Shown in pieces: positions 11,443-24,986 of a stretch of DNA of 64,000 bases. The position numbers were made by a program, and so were the translations under genes. The stretch lies in assembly GCF_048544455.1 (NCBI RefSeq), contig NC_133536.1, forward strand, positions 168,784,325 through 168,848,324. The letters are read 5' to 3'. This DNA is from Silene latifolia (Eukaryota > Streptophyta > Magnoliopsida > Caryophyllales > Caryophyllaceae). The notes beneath the pieces are model-generated. The model ran no database searches, was not told the origin of the DNA, and was given only the letters and a program-made list of their open reading frames with translations. Each line of letters starts with the position of its first letter. Position 1 is the first letter of the stretch.

Positions 11443-11905
11443 TGGTTCGTCGGTTTTGTTACTCGTCGCCAAAAGTTACCTAGACCAAAACAATATTTGT
11501 AACTTCACAAACTACTCTACTATTAGTAAAGAGGTAAGTAAAGGTTGGATCCCAAGGGACGGGTATTGATGTAGGATTTTCGATTGCAAATGGTCATGTC
11601 TAAGAGTGTCACAATTTGGGTTGAGATAAGAGATCACTAAACTAAATAACAATGTAAATAAACAAGCAAGATAATTAAAATGTAAACAAATGATTAAAAG
11701 CACTAGGGTGTCATGGGGTCATAGAGGATACATAGGAATTGATCATACAAACATATTTTCAAATTATAAGCAAGCAATTATTGTTGTGATAGGCTCGAGT
11801 TGGTTTATATCTTACAATCCTAGGAAGGTTTGGGTCCCGGAGCCGAATCGATTAGATTGTACAACACCTACAAATCGATTTAATCCTCCCTACTCAACTA
11901 TATGC

Positions 11906-13163
11906 TGAAGGAAATGTAGATTCATATACATATTTAACATATTCATATATGTCTAATTAATTTGTCATAAAATTAAAACGGATCTTATGCATGCAAACAT
12001 TAATAAAAGAGAAGAGAAATAATGTCCTTACATTGTGAATTTCGGTTATTAGGGCACAAAAGAAATCTCCTTTTCTTTTGTTCCTGAGCTTTCCTTTTGG
12101 ATGAACAAAGATCCAAGTGTAGGATCTCTCCCTAAGCTTTATACCCAAGGCTTTCTCTTAATTAGAATTAATATTATGAGTACTAGATAATATTAATTCT
12201 TGTAGAAAAATGACCCAAAAATATTGTTTGTGCTCTTGAATATTCGGTCAAGAGTAAGGGAATTTTGGAGTGTTTTATCTCTCTAATTTCTCATAAAATG
12301 TAGAGAGGAAATTAATTTCTTACACTAGAAATTATGTATTTTCAAGGAATGAAAAATTAGGGAAGAAAAACTCTCTAAATGGTCTTGGTAAAACCGGTGG
12401 GGGAGGGATTGGGTAGCCTATGCATGGGCATGATTCTCTAACCAAGAGAATAGGTATGCAAGGCTAGGTGTAGGTAGTGTCATCATATTGTCTCCACTTA
12501 AATTATTAAACATAATTTAATCACCATAATCCCTCCATATTTCGGTCCACTTATAATATGGGATCCATATTATTTTTGTCAATTTTGTCTTATGTCACAT
12601 GTCATATGTCACATAAATTTGTTATGTATTTTTAACATATTAAAAATCAACGTATTAATAAAAATACGTCACATACAAAAATCGACTTAGTAATTTCATA
12701 ATTACTTGTGCCAAAATATTTTACCAATTTATAAATCACAACATATTGTATTTATAATAATTCATTCAATTCCGATTGTTTCTTTAAACAATAATTTTAT
12801 CCGAGTAATGATACAATTCGATTACTCAGACCGTATCTCATTTAATCACATTTCAATTTGATACGTAAATTTTACTTCCAAAATCGTCCGTCAATTTTTC
12901 AAGTAATTTAATTAACTCGCAACATTATACGATTAATTAAATAATCAATTAAGAGTATTGCCCTTTAGGTATGACCTATGGGGTCAACTGATCACCACCA
13001 TCACACGACAGTAATGTCAAACTCTAGTCAGCCAATCATTACCGATATATGTTGACCAGTTGACAGTAACAATATTACTTCCCAATTGTATTCTTTAAAA
13101 TGAGATTTAATAATGATTTTAAATCATATGATCGCACTATTGTTGAGGACACATTTCCCAACA
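11906..13163 (-). repeat. copia 3' LTR (1258 bp)
   Basis: On the minus strand runs TGTTGGGAAATGTGTCCTC...TTTCCTTCA. The partner copy is 19294-20549. The 63-codon frame at 11957-12148 appears in both LTRs (19345-19536) with one residue changed; this conservation is simply LTR identity. Confidence 0.95.
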
Positions 13164-13178
13164 ATCTCCCACTTGTCC
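13164..13178 (-). promoter_or_regulatory. PPT of the copia element
   Basis: Minus-strand GGACAAGTGGGAGAT directly precedes the 3' LTR start TGTTGGG. The same tract precedes the LTR at 4604. Confidence 0.85.
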
Positions 13179-16100
13179 TCGACAAGTGTGCGTCACCAAT
13201 TCTCTTGTCCTATTACTATCTCCCACTCAATGCAAGGTGTCTTTCAGGTCGTACTTGCAAGTGATCATATCGAGAGTGGTTTCCTCGATCTGGAGAATAA
13301 CTGATTGACCGGATTTATCCACTCTGGATACCTTCCGAGCGTGGCCACGCATTTACAGTTCATTACTCCTCGAGTGGCCCTGAGATATTGTTATAACCCT
13401 GACAAGGGGATGGACAATTCCTATCGCACTCATTCCCTTCGACTAGCCACAGCCATCATAACCCAAAATATGCCCATTTGACCCCATTTACGAAGGTCGT
13501 AGTAACACAAATCAAAGTTAATCAGAATCGAGCCATCTTAGGTGAATAGTCTTTAGTCAAAAGAATCGACTCATTTGAATACTATAGCAGCTCTCGCCAC
13601 GACCAGGCTATATAAATTTGCCAGAACTCTATAAGCGGTCATTAGGCCCGACAAAATGTTCCTAACAGTCTGCCTATGTGATCGACTAGTCATCTCACAT
13701 GACTCTATGGCACTTGAACTTGCCATTAATCGCATCACACTCTAGTCACTTCGAGACGTCACCTCATACAAGTGACTATGGGCGAATACTATGCTAATCC
13801 GTGTTCACTTTAACGGGGTTCAATTGTCTCTACAACCCGTTTGGATGTAACAAAGTATAATAAAAGAGTTTTAAGGTAAAACTCGAACGACAAATGCGAT
13901 TATCACATATGAATAGTCAATGCTTGATTACTATTTCATGTTCTATAATCTAATTTGATCTTGTATGTAGTTATTCATTTCAATTCAATTGAAAAGACAT
14001 GACTCATCATGTTTAGCCTTTGAGAAGGCTTTGGTTAGAAGGTTTTATCAACTTCTTGTACCTTACTCAACCTTACTACATACTTATTTTCCTTTGTAAT
14101 GTATACATTTGCATCACAAAACTTTCTGAGTACGTGTCAAGATCCAATCAAGACATAGTCCCTCTTTACCTAAGAATAGCTCCCACTGTTTTCTCAGTGT
14201 GCGGGACTCATCTTTCTTGCACATCTCATGATCGCAAGTGTCCTCAATTTCCGTTATAAATATCTCTCATTGTTCTTTATTGCCTAGAACGATTCTAGAA
14301 AATCTACTTCTTAATTAACATTGCCACAATGGTATCTTAACCATCCTAGTGTGTTTTGATTATGGTTTTGTCGGAAACCATGCGCAATCTCAATTGTCAA
14401 TTGTCACTTGTGTAACACCCTTACACAATATTGCATCATAAACACTTTGCATTACTTCCTTAATGCTTCTGCATGCACTTAAGGGTAATCTTTATGGCTT
14501 TCTTGGCAAGGATTACTTAAATTCGATTTTGAAAAACAATTCATCATACTCAAAGCACATGAAGTGTTATACATCATTACTCATTTAATTGATCCGGCAG
14601 CGGAAGCAAATGGAATCAATCAAATATGTTCAATTTAATTGAACTAGTCATGAATCTTATCAACATAAGACTTCTTACTGACGCTAATATCATGTGGATT
14701 TATCTTCATAAATCCGGATATTCAAGATGTATTGTAATACTCCAAAAGTCTTAAATCATTCCTAATGATCAATATGTCATCCACATATCGGACTAATTAA
14801 AATTTCCGTAACTCCCACTAAACTCCATGTATAAACACAACTTCTCGACTTATCGAGAAAAGTTGTATAACATGATTAAATCATTGATTCCAACTCATTG
14901 ATGTCCTACTTAAGATTCTCTCTTAAGTTTCACATTATCTTAGGATTGCTAGAATCTACAAAACTCATGACATGTATTGAATACATTCCTTCTTTTGAAG
15001 AAGCGGGTTTTAGATTCACTTGCTACGTATTTCATAACCTCATAATGAAACACAATCCTTAAGAAGATCCAAATAGACTTAAGTATTTCAATTAGTGCAA
15101 AACCCTTTGCATCCAATCTTGTATTGAAATATCTCTTTATTAGTGCAAAAACCCTTTGTCACTAATCAAGCCTTTTATTTTCGGATTTTCATGGCACTAG
15201 AAGTAATCAACTTGAATCAAACAATTTCTTTGTAAGTTATAAGCTCTTTACTTTCTTAAAAGTAGCATGAATTCATCATTTTTAACAAGTGACGAATTTA
15301 ACCTCCTAGGTTATAAAGAAACAACATCTTACACAAAACGTCTCATGTAGCCAGGAAAGACCAGTTTCTTGCGACATAACATTCTTTGTGGCTCTTGAAT
15401 AATTTCTCCCACTCTGTCTTCTAGAAATAAACTTGTATTTTAGTAAGACAGTTTCACGAGCCGCAAACTCTTCATACTCGTGATAATTGCAAGGGAAAAA
15501 TGAGCATTTGTTTCTTGTGAAAACTTACAAATATGGTACATTACCATTTCATATCTCATATGATTTAGTGGAAAATAATTTAGACAAAATGATAAATTCC
15601 CCAAAAGGATCAAGTGACTCAAAGTTACTTGATTGAAGTCCAAACCATATCGAATAGCGTTTGATTTCTTATCCAACCACACATTGTCCCATAATGTGTG
15701 TTTAAGAGAGATTAACTTGTGATATAGTACTATATCACATTTGCTTTGGCTGATATCAAAGTCTTCACTTTGATAATCCCATCACGACCAAATCGTGATT
15801 TCTTTAGCTCTTTAAACTTGTTTAAAGATTTTCTATTTACCTTATTAAGTGAACATAATAGTGTCAACTTAGATCGTTGGTAAAAGAAAGTGATCAACCT
15901 ATTTTGGATCAATGATTTACAACCTCGATCTCCTTTTCAACCAAAAGGCACGAGACATCTTGCTTTGAATACAAGATACGCATATACCATTAACAATCTA
16001 ATGGTTTCAAGAGTACTCGTTAACTCTTTACGTTCATCTTTTCCAAAATTGTAAGGTTTAATCTTGGGTTACCAATTTTGAGTCTTGCATCATCTTCATG

Positions 16101-19100
16101 ATATATTATTCTAGTTTGGTTTAGAATATAATCACCTTGATAATGGGCTAGCCATACATCAAATCGTGGTGTATAGGGTCACAAAAGTGAAAACCTCTTT
16201 TGTATCTTAACAAGTTTATATCCTTATTTAGAGTTTATGCACTTAATAGTCATAATTAAGTACAACTTTAAATCCAAAAACTAGATTGAGTACACAATTA
16301 CTCTATCTCTCGACATTATTGATGCTAGTCGTCATACTCTAATCATTCTATGTATCAAGTACAATGATGAAAACCTCCATTGGTTTCTAATATTGACGAA
16401 GTAGTACTAGCAATTTTTTATGTTTAATCAAATAAACATTTAAAGAAGAAGGTCCCATTAGATGTCCCACAACTAACTTGTTGATTCTTCAATAATTTGG
16501 GGTAGTTTCCTTTCTCGTGTCCAACATTTAAGACAATGGAAACTTTATCGGTCGTGATTGATAGGTTTAGTATCGTCATTCTCAACAACTTTACCTTTAA
16601 CATTACCTTGTATCAATTCCATTATAATCCTTACTTCTTGAACCTCGTTCTCATCTTAACGGTTTAAGAGAATGCTCCCACTCATTTCAATGAGTCTTTG
16701 CTTTGAGAAGCAAAATTGAATTCATGAAGAACACTCTTCATTTGTTCGTTTTAGTCTTAAAAACTTTCATTGAGGTGGTTGCGTTATTTTGGTCAATTAC
16801 GAATTCTTGACAAAACTAATTACCAAAACAATTTTATCACTTCGATGTACTTAATGCATTTAAGTACATGAAAAACAATCCATTGCAAGTAGATGTGTTA
16901 GTCAAGAATCAAAAACCTGTTTGATAATGAATAACTTTAATCTATACTCTTTACAAAAGATCCTTAGCAATGGTTCATTTGAGGTTTTAGAAGCAAACTC
17001 ATATTTGTCTTTAGTTACGATATTTTAATGGAGATTTGAATCAAAAACGAAATGATATCGTATATGAATTGTGGTAAAGAAATAGAACAATAACAACAAC
17101 GGAATAGTGGAAAACTTAACATTTATCGTTTTATTAATACTTGTAAACAAGTATAGCATTTACATAGTGACCTCTACCCAACTATGATAAATGATTCCAA
17201 GACCCAAATTCATATTAACTTGGGGCACGGTGTGCCGAAATACCCCTCATCAATATAACTCGGTGGATTAACTCTTTAATCGATTCTACTTTTAGAACTC
17301 TTGGTCGATAAAATTACATTAATATTTATCTTTAGCCCGAAACACATCCGGAAATACGTCGTGAATACTTTCGTTGAGTTCAACCCAAATTTCGAATAAA
17401 TGTGTCCATGATCCAAACTCATATCAACTTAGGGCACGGTGTGCCGAAATACCCTTCATTAACATAAATTCGGTGGATAGACATTTATCACCCCACTTCA
17501 CCAACGTAACAAGGTTTGTCTTACGGTAAAGCCGGCTCAACTCCCTTGCGAAACTGGTACTTCATGGGTTTCTAATATTTGGTAAGGCTATGTCTCAATT
17601 GATTGTTTTAGCGAGAGGTCATGCCAATTTATTATCTATCACGTTTTAAGTGAACTAAAGCGGTGAACTACGATAATTGTAATTGACACGGTCGATAAAC
17701 TCGATAAAAGATAATGCATGTTTTAGTTATGACGATTTAGCGATGCATGTGACATAAAATAAAATGCAAAGCATAAAAAATAAATCCTAGTATGGCCTTC
17801 CTAAAATAGAAAAACTATTTAACAATTACATATTCGGAAACAAACTCCATTGGTCCCTTGAACTTCGGTTGTGGCACGCATCTCGAGGTAACACTGTCTT
17901 TATGTATCGTCATTCTTGAAGAAATCCGTCTTTTGGAACTCCGGAATGAATAAAATTACATAATAAATTACATAATTTCCTATTATACATTTGTAACTAA
18001 AATAAAATAAATCTATTAAATTACAAAACGGTGATACGAGATCACAATAAAATTACAACAGAATCGATATTCCCATACATTTCGGGAAATACCAATTAAA
18101 ATCTAAGGCCATACTAAGTAAAATTACATAATTCAAAAATTACATAAATTAAAATTATGACAATCATAAAGAAAATGCAGCATTATAATATGTATGAACA
18201 TGCCCAATTTTAATGCTAAATCGCCTTTAAATAGCCAATATCGTATATTACTCGGTTTTTACGGATTTGCGTGATTTCAACATTTTATAATCACAAAAAT
18301 ACATAAACTCATATTTATGCATAAGTTAATTACCCTAACCTCTTAGGACTCAAAATTTAGTCTTCACTAATAATTTGACCATAATTAACCCTTATTTTAT
18401 AAAATTGTTCATAAATGGACCAAAAATTACAAAAATAAGCCATATACTTCAAATAAATCACAAAATTTCAAATAAATTCAAAATTTGAAATTTAAACACA
18501 TGAACATTCTGGAAAATTTCCATGACACTCATAATGTTCAAAATCTTAGGTTAAAAATTTCGAAATTTTTCCGGAAAAACAATGTTGCGGTTTATCGATT
18601 TTTTAATAAAATAATCATAAAAACATGGAAAAATTATTTTCATTAACTTTTCAATTTTAGATCTGAAAATGATAATAAAATGCAACATTAGACGTTTTTC
18701 CTAAGTCATAGATTATGTTTTATTAATTTTCCACTAATAATGTCACTATTTATGCTATTTTTCTTCAAAAATTCATAAATCATGCAAAAAGACTTATTTA
18801 TAGCCAATTATTTTACACACATCTTGTAAAATTGCATGTGACAACATATTAATTTTATATGACCATATTCGAAATTTAACTCATATTAACCTATTTTTCA
18901 CCTAAATCCGAATTTAATAATGAAAAATTCATTTTTCGAGCATAACAAGTCCAAAAATTATGAAAATTTACAGGTTATCTCAAAATAATATATGTGACAA
19001 CATATCCAAAAATCAATGGAAAATTCGAAGTATAGCTAATTTTAGACCAAAAATGACATTTTTACTCATAAAATCACATTTAAATGTCATTATTGTAAAA

Positions 19101-19271
19101 TATGAACAATAAAAATCCGAAAAATTAACCAAAATATCCTAAAACATTTTAGGACCAGAAATATTAACATGCATGTAATAATTTCGTGATATATCATAAT
19201 AACACAAATTTTACAAGTTTTATATGTTATTCTTATAACTCGGAAAAACTTTTAACCGATTTGCATGCAAA
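13179..19271 (-). pseudogene. decayed interior of the copia element
   Basis: 13179-13410 is a conserved 3' UTR. About 13410-16700 is former pol, full of stops and frameshifts; minus-strand codons at about 14768-14785 read RYVDDILII, the RT active-site motif. About 16700-19271 is AT-rich with no gag that I can recognise. Two copies of a segment with the inverted repeat GGCACGGTGTGCC lie at about 17222-17290 and 17431-17500, 209 bp apart. Small open frames here (e.g. 15440-15682, 15730-15912) show no domain. Confidence 0.7.
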
Positions 19272-19273
19272 CA

Positions 19274-19293
19274 ACCGTGGCTCTGATACCGAT
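19274..19293 (-). promoter_or_regulatory. PBS of the copia element (initiator tRNA-Met type)
   Basis: Minus-strand CGGTATCAGAGCCACGG follows the 5' LTR end after a few bases. TATCAGAGC is the standard copia PBS core complementary to plant initiator tRNA-Met. Confidence 0.85.
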
Positions 19294-20549
19294 TGAAGGA
19301 AATGTAGATTCATATACATATTTAACATATTCATATATGTCTAATTAATTTGTCATAAAATTAAAACGGATCTTATGCATGCAAACATTAATAAAAGAGA
19401 AGAGAAATAATGTCCTTACATTGTGAATTTCGGTTATTAGGGCACAAAAGAAATCTCCTTTTCTTTTGTTCTTGAGCTTTCCTTTTGGATGAACAAAGAT
19501 CCAAGTGTAGGATCTCTCCCTAAGCTTTATACCCAAGGCTTTCTCTTAATTAGAATTAATATTATGAGTACTAGATAATATTAATTCTTGTAGAAAAATG
19601 ACCCAAAAATATTGTTTGTGCTCTTGAATATTCGGTCAAGAGTAAGGGAATTTTGGAGTGTTTTATCTCTCTAATTTCTCATAAAATGTAGAGAGGAAAT
19701 TAATTTCTTACACTAGAAATTATGTATTTTCAAGGAATGAAAAATTAGAGAAGAAAAACTCTCTAAATGGTCTTGGTAAAACCGGTGGGGGAGGGATTGG
19801 GTAGCCTATGCATGGGCATGATTCTCTAACCAAGAGAATAGGTATGAAAGGCTAGGTGTAGGTAGTGTCATCATATTGTCTCCACTTAAATTATTAAACA
19901 TAATTTAATCACCATAATCCCTCCATATTTCGGTCCACTTATAATATGGGATCCATATTATTTTTGTCAATTTTGTCTTATGTCACATGTCATATGTCAC
20001 ATAAATTTGTTATGTATTTTTAACATATTAAAAATCAACGTATTAATAAAAATACGTCACATACAAAAATCGACTTAGTAATTTCATAATTACTTGTGCC
20101 AAAATATTTTACCAATTTATAAATCACAACATATTGTATTTATAATAATTCATTCAATTCCGATTGTTTCTTTAAACAATAATTTTATCCGAGTAATGAT
20201 ACAATTCGATTACTCAGACCGTATCTCATTTAATCACATTTCAATTTGATACGTAAATTTTACTTCCAAAATCGTCCGTCAATTTTTCAAGTAATTTAAT
20301 TAACTCGCAACATTATACGATTAATTAAATAATCAATTAAGAGTATTGCCCATTAGGTATGACCTAGGGGTCAACGATCACCACCGTCACACGACGATAA
20401 TGTCAAACTCTAGTCAGCCAATCATTACCGATATATGTTGACCAGTTGACAGTAACAATATTACTTCCCAATTGTATTCTTTAAAATGAGATTTAATAAT
20501 GATTTTACATCATATGATCGCACTATTGTTGAGGACACATTTCCCAACA
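19294..20549 (-). repeat. copia 5' LTR (1256 bp)
   Basis: Partner of 11906-13163. The most concentrated differences lie at 20350-20395 versus 12970-13015, where small indels sit on CTG and CAG triplets; elsewhere the two LTRs differ only by scattered single bases. Confidence 0.95.
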
Positions 20550-21796
20550 TATGCATGGTCTAATGAGACTCGAGTTGGTTTATGTCTTACAAGTCTCATT
20601 GAATAGGTAAGTGATGGGTAAAAAATGCAAGGATTCATAGGCTCGCATTTCATCAAACATAACATGTGCATAAGTTGAGATCACAACAAACAAGCAAATA
20701 AATTATGTGAACATATTAGATTAAGCATGAATCATGCCCATGTTGGTTTCCCCTAATTCCCCATTAACCCTAGTTAAGAGACTACTCACTAATTATCAAG
20801 TTTAACATGCTAATAAGGTTGTCAATCATATTAACATGGCAAAATATGATGAATGAATGGAAATGATTAACAATAATTAAAAAGAGATTAAGAGAATTGT
20901 ACCTAATGATGATTCCAAAATAATAAACAAAGAATAATAGAAGTACTTGATAATTGATGGAAGGTTGTCAATCTCCCAATAATACCCAAATAATCTTCAA
21001 TTACCCAAAATAAATGATGAACAATAGAGAGATTAAGGAAATGAGAATTGTATTAAATCTTAATTAAGAGTTGATTACAAGATTAAGATGAGACTAGAAT
21101 AACATAAAAAGAGTATATGAAGGACATGATAATCTAATTAGTATAATGGGGTATTTATACTAAGGATTAGGTACATAAATTAGGGTTACTAAGGGCTTAA
21201 ATGACGATTAAGACCCTTAAGAAAAGTTGAGGAAGTGCTCCTCTCGAAGGAGATGCTCATCTCCGCTTCGCTAGTCTTCATAGAATATGCTCATCCCTAG
21301 CGGCTTGAGGGAGGGATGATCTGTACTAGAGAGGAATCTGAGCGCCTTGCTAAGGGCGACGCTCGGATTGAGAGGGGCCAGGATGAGTGGATTGGCCACA
21401 AGACGCTCGGATTGTAGCAGTCCAGGACGCTCGTCCCGTGCACTGCGACGCCCGGATTGTTAGCCAGTCAGCTTCTCTTCTTCTCTTTCTCCAACAATCC
21501 TCAAGTTTCTTGTTGGAGATGCAAGGATCTTCTCATCATTGCCCACTTACTTCATTATTTACATAGGCCTTCTATTCTTGTCTTCACTTTGATGCTTGGT
21601 CATTAGATTTGATCAATTTAGCTCCATTTTGCCATGAAAATGCAAGGTTCTTACTCCTTTCCTACCAAGGGGATCAAAACCTCAAAGAATATGCAAAACG
21701 AAAGACTAAAGATAGTAAATGACCCAATTATGCACTAAAAAGCATAGGAACGAGGCTAATTCGGGTAATAAATATGGTCTAAAATGAGTCACATCA

Positions 21797-22241
21797 AATA
21801 TCCCCAAACCGAACCTTTGCTCGTCCCGAGTAAAGAGGTGACAAAAATTAGGACCTTTATTTAAACTAACCTACTAATATAGCTGATATGAGACAATTAG
21901 CGGATCTCACTCCGCCCCTTCAACTCACAACAAGACAACCATGAGGTAGGATGCCTTCTTGCAAGGCAAGGTGGGTCTTGCCAAAATGGCGACACATCCA
22001 AACATTAAAGCACACAAAATCAAGTAATGGATGCATCTACAAAAATTATTAGCCACTTTCCTCATCTAAGTGGCGGAAATTATCTAAAGGGGAAGCAATC
22101 TAAGGGTACACATTCCATTATTGATATGGTTTCTTTAAACTACTAAGCCTAGAAGGATACCAATAAATCACCTCCAAGTTGTGTCAAGCTAGGTTACCTT
22201 TGTCCTCAATCGTGAAATGCTTTCGTCAAGAGTAGACACCC
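21797..22241 (-). other. Athila 3' internal end with PPT
   Basis: On the minus strand GGTTTGGGGATATT immediately precedes the LTR start TGATGTGACTC. The rest of this segment is non-coding and continues at 25814 beyond CACTA 2. Confidence 0.7.
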
Positions 22242-22648
22242 TATCACTACTACAAATCCAGGCAACTACAACGCCCCTTTAACAAAGCTTATTCACGAAA
22301 ATCACCATAAGACGTTGTAGAACGGATGGCGCGAATTTTACTAAAATTAATTAAAACGGTTATGGTTCCATAACCGTTATTATAGGTTTTAACAACGGGT
22401 CAAACATGCACAACCGTTGTTAATAATTTGGCGCAAAATTGGCGCAAAGTTAGTGAAAAGTAATTACAACGGTTATTTATAAACCCGTTGTTAATACTTT
22501 TTAACAACGGTTTACTATGGACCCGTTGTTAATATATTCTGTAATGACAGCGGTTTTTTGTTTAACAACCGTTGTCAATACTTTCCATACTATAAACCAC
22601 ACAAACACGATCATCGGCTACAACCACAAAAAAAAACCTAACAAACAA

Positions 22649-23095
22649 AACACAAACAAACACAAACACAAACACAAACACAAACACAAACACAAACACA
22701 AAACACAAACACAAACACAAACACAAACACAAACACAAACACAAACACAAACACAAACACAAACACAAACACAAACACAAACACAAACACAAACACAAAC
22801 ACAAACACAAACACAAACACAAACACAAACACAAACACAAACACAAACACAAACACAAACACAAACACAAACACAAACACAAACACAAACACAAACACAA
22901 ACACAAACACAAACACAAACACAAACACAAACACAAACACAAACACAAACACAAACACTAACACAAACACAAACACAAACACAAACACAAACACAAACAC
23001 AAACACAAACACAAACACAAACACAAACACAAACACAAACACAAACACAAACACAAACACAAACACAAACACAAACACAAACACAAACACACACT
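22649..23095. repeat. (ACAAAC)n array, ~74 copies, in CACTA 2
   Basis: About 445 bp of ACAAAC with a one-base phase change near 22701 and a single ACTAAC variant near 22957. Length is almost equal to the array of CACTA 1 although the internal variants differ. Confidence 0.97.
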
Positions 23096-23420
23096 TTCTC
23101 ATCGTCTCTTTCTCTCTTTCTCATTGTCGCTTTATCATCTCGTCGTCACTGTTGGTTTCATCGTCTCTTACTTTCTCTAATTATCAGGTAAATATGCATG
23201 ATTTAATTTAGGTTTTGTCGTCTCAGTCATTATTTTCTTTCTCTAATTATTTCATTTGCATGTGTTTTTATCAATCATTATGTTCTTTCTATAATTATTA
23301 TTCGCTTAATTAGTTTTGTCACTGTTGTTTTTCTGCGTTTATTAGCTTGTAAAACAAATTAAATAAAATAAAACAAAGAAGAAACAAGATGATTGAGAGG
23401 AATGCATGATAAACTTAATT

Positions 23421-23421
23421 A

Positions 23422-23498
<77 letters not shown>
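23421..23498. repeat. (AT)n microsatellite
   Basis: About 38 uninterrupted AT dinucleotides in the CACTA 2 interior. CACTA 1 has only a short ATATATA at the corresponding place (10530), so this expanded after the copies separated. Confidence 0.97.
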
Positions 23499-23502
<4 letters not shown>

Positions 23503-23567
23503 CATAAATTAAAAAACGAATTACATTGATAAAAATGCAATTCTTAGATATGTATAGAGAGTCATAT

Positions 23568-24982
23568 TGTAATACTACGGTTTTATGAGCCTCTGGGTAC
23601 TCTATCGAGTGGGCCTTACTCTGTCGAGTAAGGGTGTTTTACGATTTAAAACAGTTTCTGACATGTTGGGTACTCGATCGAGTAACCTTGATACTCGATC
23701 TAGTAGGCGACACTCGATCGAGTATGTCAGCTACTCGATCGAGTAGCCGGTTTACGGGGGGATGATTTGTCGGGTTTTGTTAATAATGCGATTTAATATA
23801 TAAACACTTCCGTCACTTTCTTAATAAACTTTTACAAACCTAATTACTTTCAAAAGAGAAAACAATCTACGTTCTTCGCATCAATCGCATTATTGGCAAA
23901 TCCCGGAGCTTGGAAGGTCGGAATTCACCTTTCTTTATATCTTTGTGATCTTTGCGGCGACGGTAAGATCTACGTACTGTTTTTATGGTATTTCGTTAAA
24001 GTTAGTTAAACCCTAATTTGGGGATTTGGGGGTTTTGTTGTGTTTCTTGATTGGTAGTAATTGCATGATTGTATATTATGAGGAGGATTCGTAGAAGAGG
24101 CCTTTTGATAACAGATGTTGAGATCGTCTGACTGTGTTGCTTTCCAGGTAGGGTTTCCCTACTCAGTATTAGTCCCATAATGTGTGGTGGTGATTTGTGA
24201 TTGTTGATTATTATCATACGAGTATTGTGATGGTTGTTGGTGTTTATTGTTGTGTAGTAGTTGTGATCGTTTGTATCTGTCTGTGTTCTTCGGGGCGCGT
24301 CCCTGGCTAAACGGAGTCACTTGCGGGAGTGGCTTCACGCCCATTATTCGCCTTCTGTGGAACCCGCCACAGAAGGGATGTGCACATTAAGGAATTTGGG
24401 TTTATCGCTCAACGGAGATGAGCGGGGATTAGGTGGGAACGGCTGCGGTCCCCCACTGGCGGCGTGGAGTGACCTGTTGTGATGGGCACTCTGGCAGGGC
24501 TACACACTTTAGTGTGTAGTCAGTATTGTGGAGTTGGGAATGAAGTTCGGAGTATATCTGTGATGATTGAGTTGTGTTGTTTGTTGTGTTGTTGGACTAT
24601 ATAAATTGTGTGATTAGTACTGACCCCGTTTGTTGTTTTAAAAACTATGGTGATCTATTCGGGGATGGTGAGCAGTTGTTGAGCAGGTATGAGTCGAGTT
24701 ACATGGGATAGCTGGGATGTGCCACTTTCAGATGATAGAGTCTTCCGCTGTAGCTTGTGTAGTTTATTAAACATTTCATTTAGTTGAGTAGACAGTTGGT
24801 TTTGAGAACATGTAACCGTATTTTGGTATTTGGTTTGGATTGTATCTTATTCACTAAACTTATACTATTTAAATGTTGTTTCGTTATTGTCTTATGATTA
24901 TCATTGCTTCGGGGAACCGAGATGGTAACATCTTTATACCTTGGTGGTCCTGGTAAGGCACTTGGAGTATGGGGGTGTTACA
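23568..24982 (+). repeat. solo LTR of the gypsy family seen at 49319-57643
   Basis: Runs TGTAATACTACGG...GGGGGTGTTACA, the same ends and internal landmarks as the LTRs at 49319-50787 and 56216-57643 but in the opposite orientation. Flanking pentamers are CATAT (23563-23567) and CTTAT (24983-24987), one mismatch. It splits the small coiled-coil ORF of CACTA 2. It carries several TACTCGATCGAGTA-type palindromes (23603-23745) and a TATA-like TATATAAA at about 23798. No internal region is present, so it is a solo LTR left by recombination. Confidence 0.85.
23603..23745. repeat. array of TACTCGATCGAGTA palindromes
   Basis: Six copies or near-copies (TACTCTATCGAGT, TACTCTGTCGAGTA, TACTCGATCGAGTA, TACTCGATCTAGTA, CACTCGATCGAGTA, TACTCGATCGAGTA) spaced irregularly by 8-50 bp near the U3 start of the solo LTR. 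Confidence 0.9.
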
Positions 24983-24986
24983 CTTA

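Larger units (their letters stand above)
11906..20549 (-). mobile_element. complete Ty1/copia LTR element without coding capacity
   Basis: 8644 bp with LTRs 11906-13163 and 19294-20549, TSD TATGC, an initiator-tRNA-Met-type PBS and a PPT, all in minus orientation. The LTRs differ at only about ten places by eye, so the insertion is young relative to its neighbours, yet the 6.1-kb interior has no ORF above about 80 codons. The only clear pol trace is an RT active-site motif YVDDI at about 14768-14785. This points to mobilisation by proteins of another element. Its 3' UTR is homologous to the fragment at 4273-4603. Confidence 0.95.
11443..21796 (-). repeat. Athila 3' LTR, split by a copia insertion
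   Basis: Two pieces, 11443-11905 and 20555-21796, total 1705 bp and match the 5' LTR (31040-32742, 1703 bp) throughout. The interruption is the complete copia element 11906-20549 with TSD TATGC (11901-11905, 20550-20554). On the minus strand the LTR runs from TGATGTGACTC to GACGAACCA. A TATA box (minus TATAAATA) lies near 21150. Confidence 0.92.

Noticed and set aside
11957..12148. Conserved 63-codon ORF (also 19345-19536)
   Set aside because: Conservation is explained by LTR identity of the copia element.
22517..23191. Long open frames over the (ACAAAC)n array of CACTA 2
   Set aside because: Same reason.
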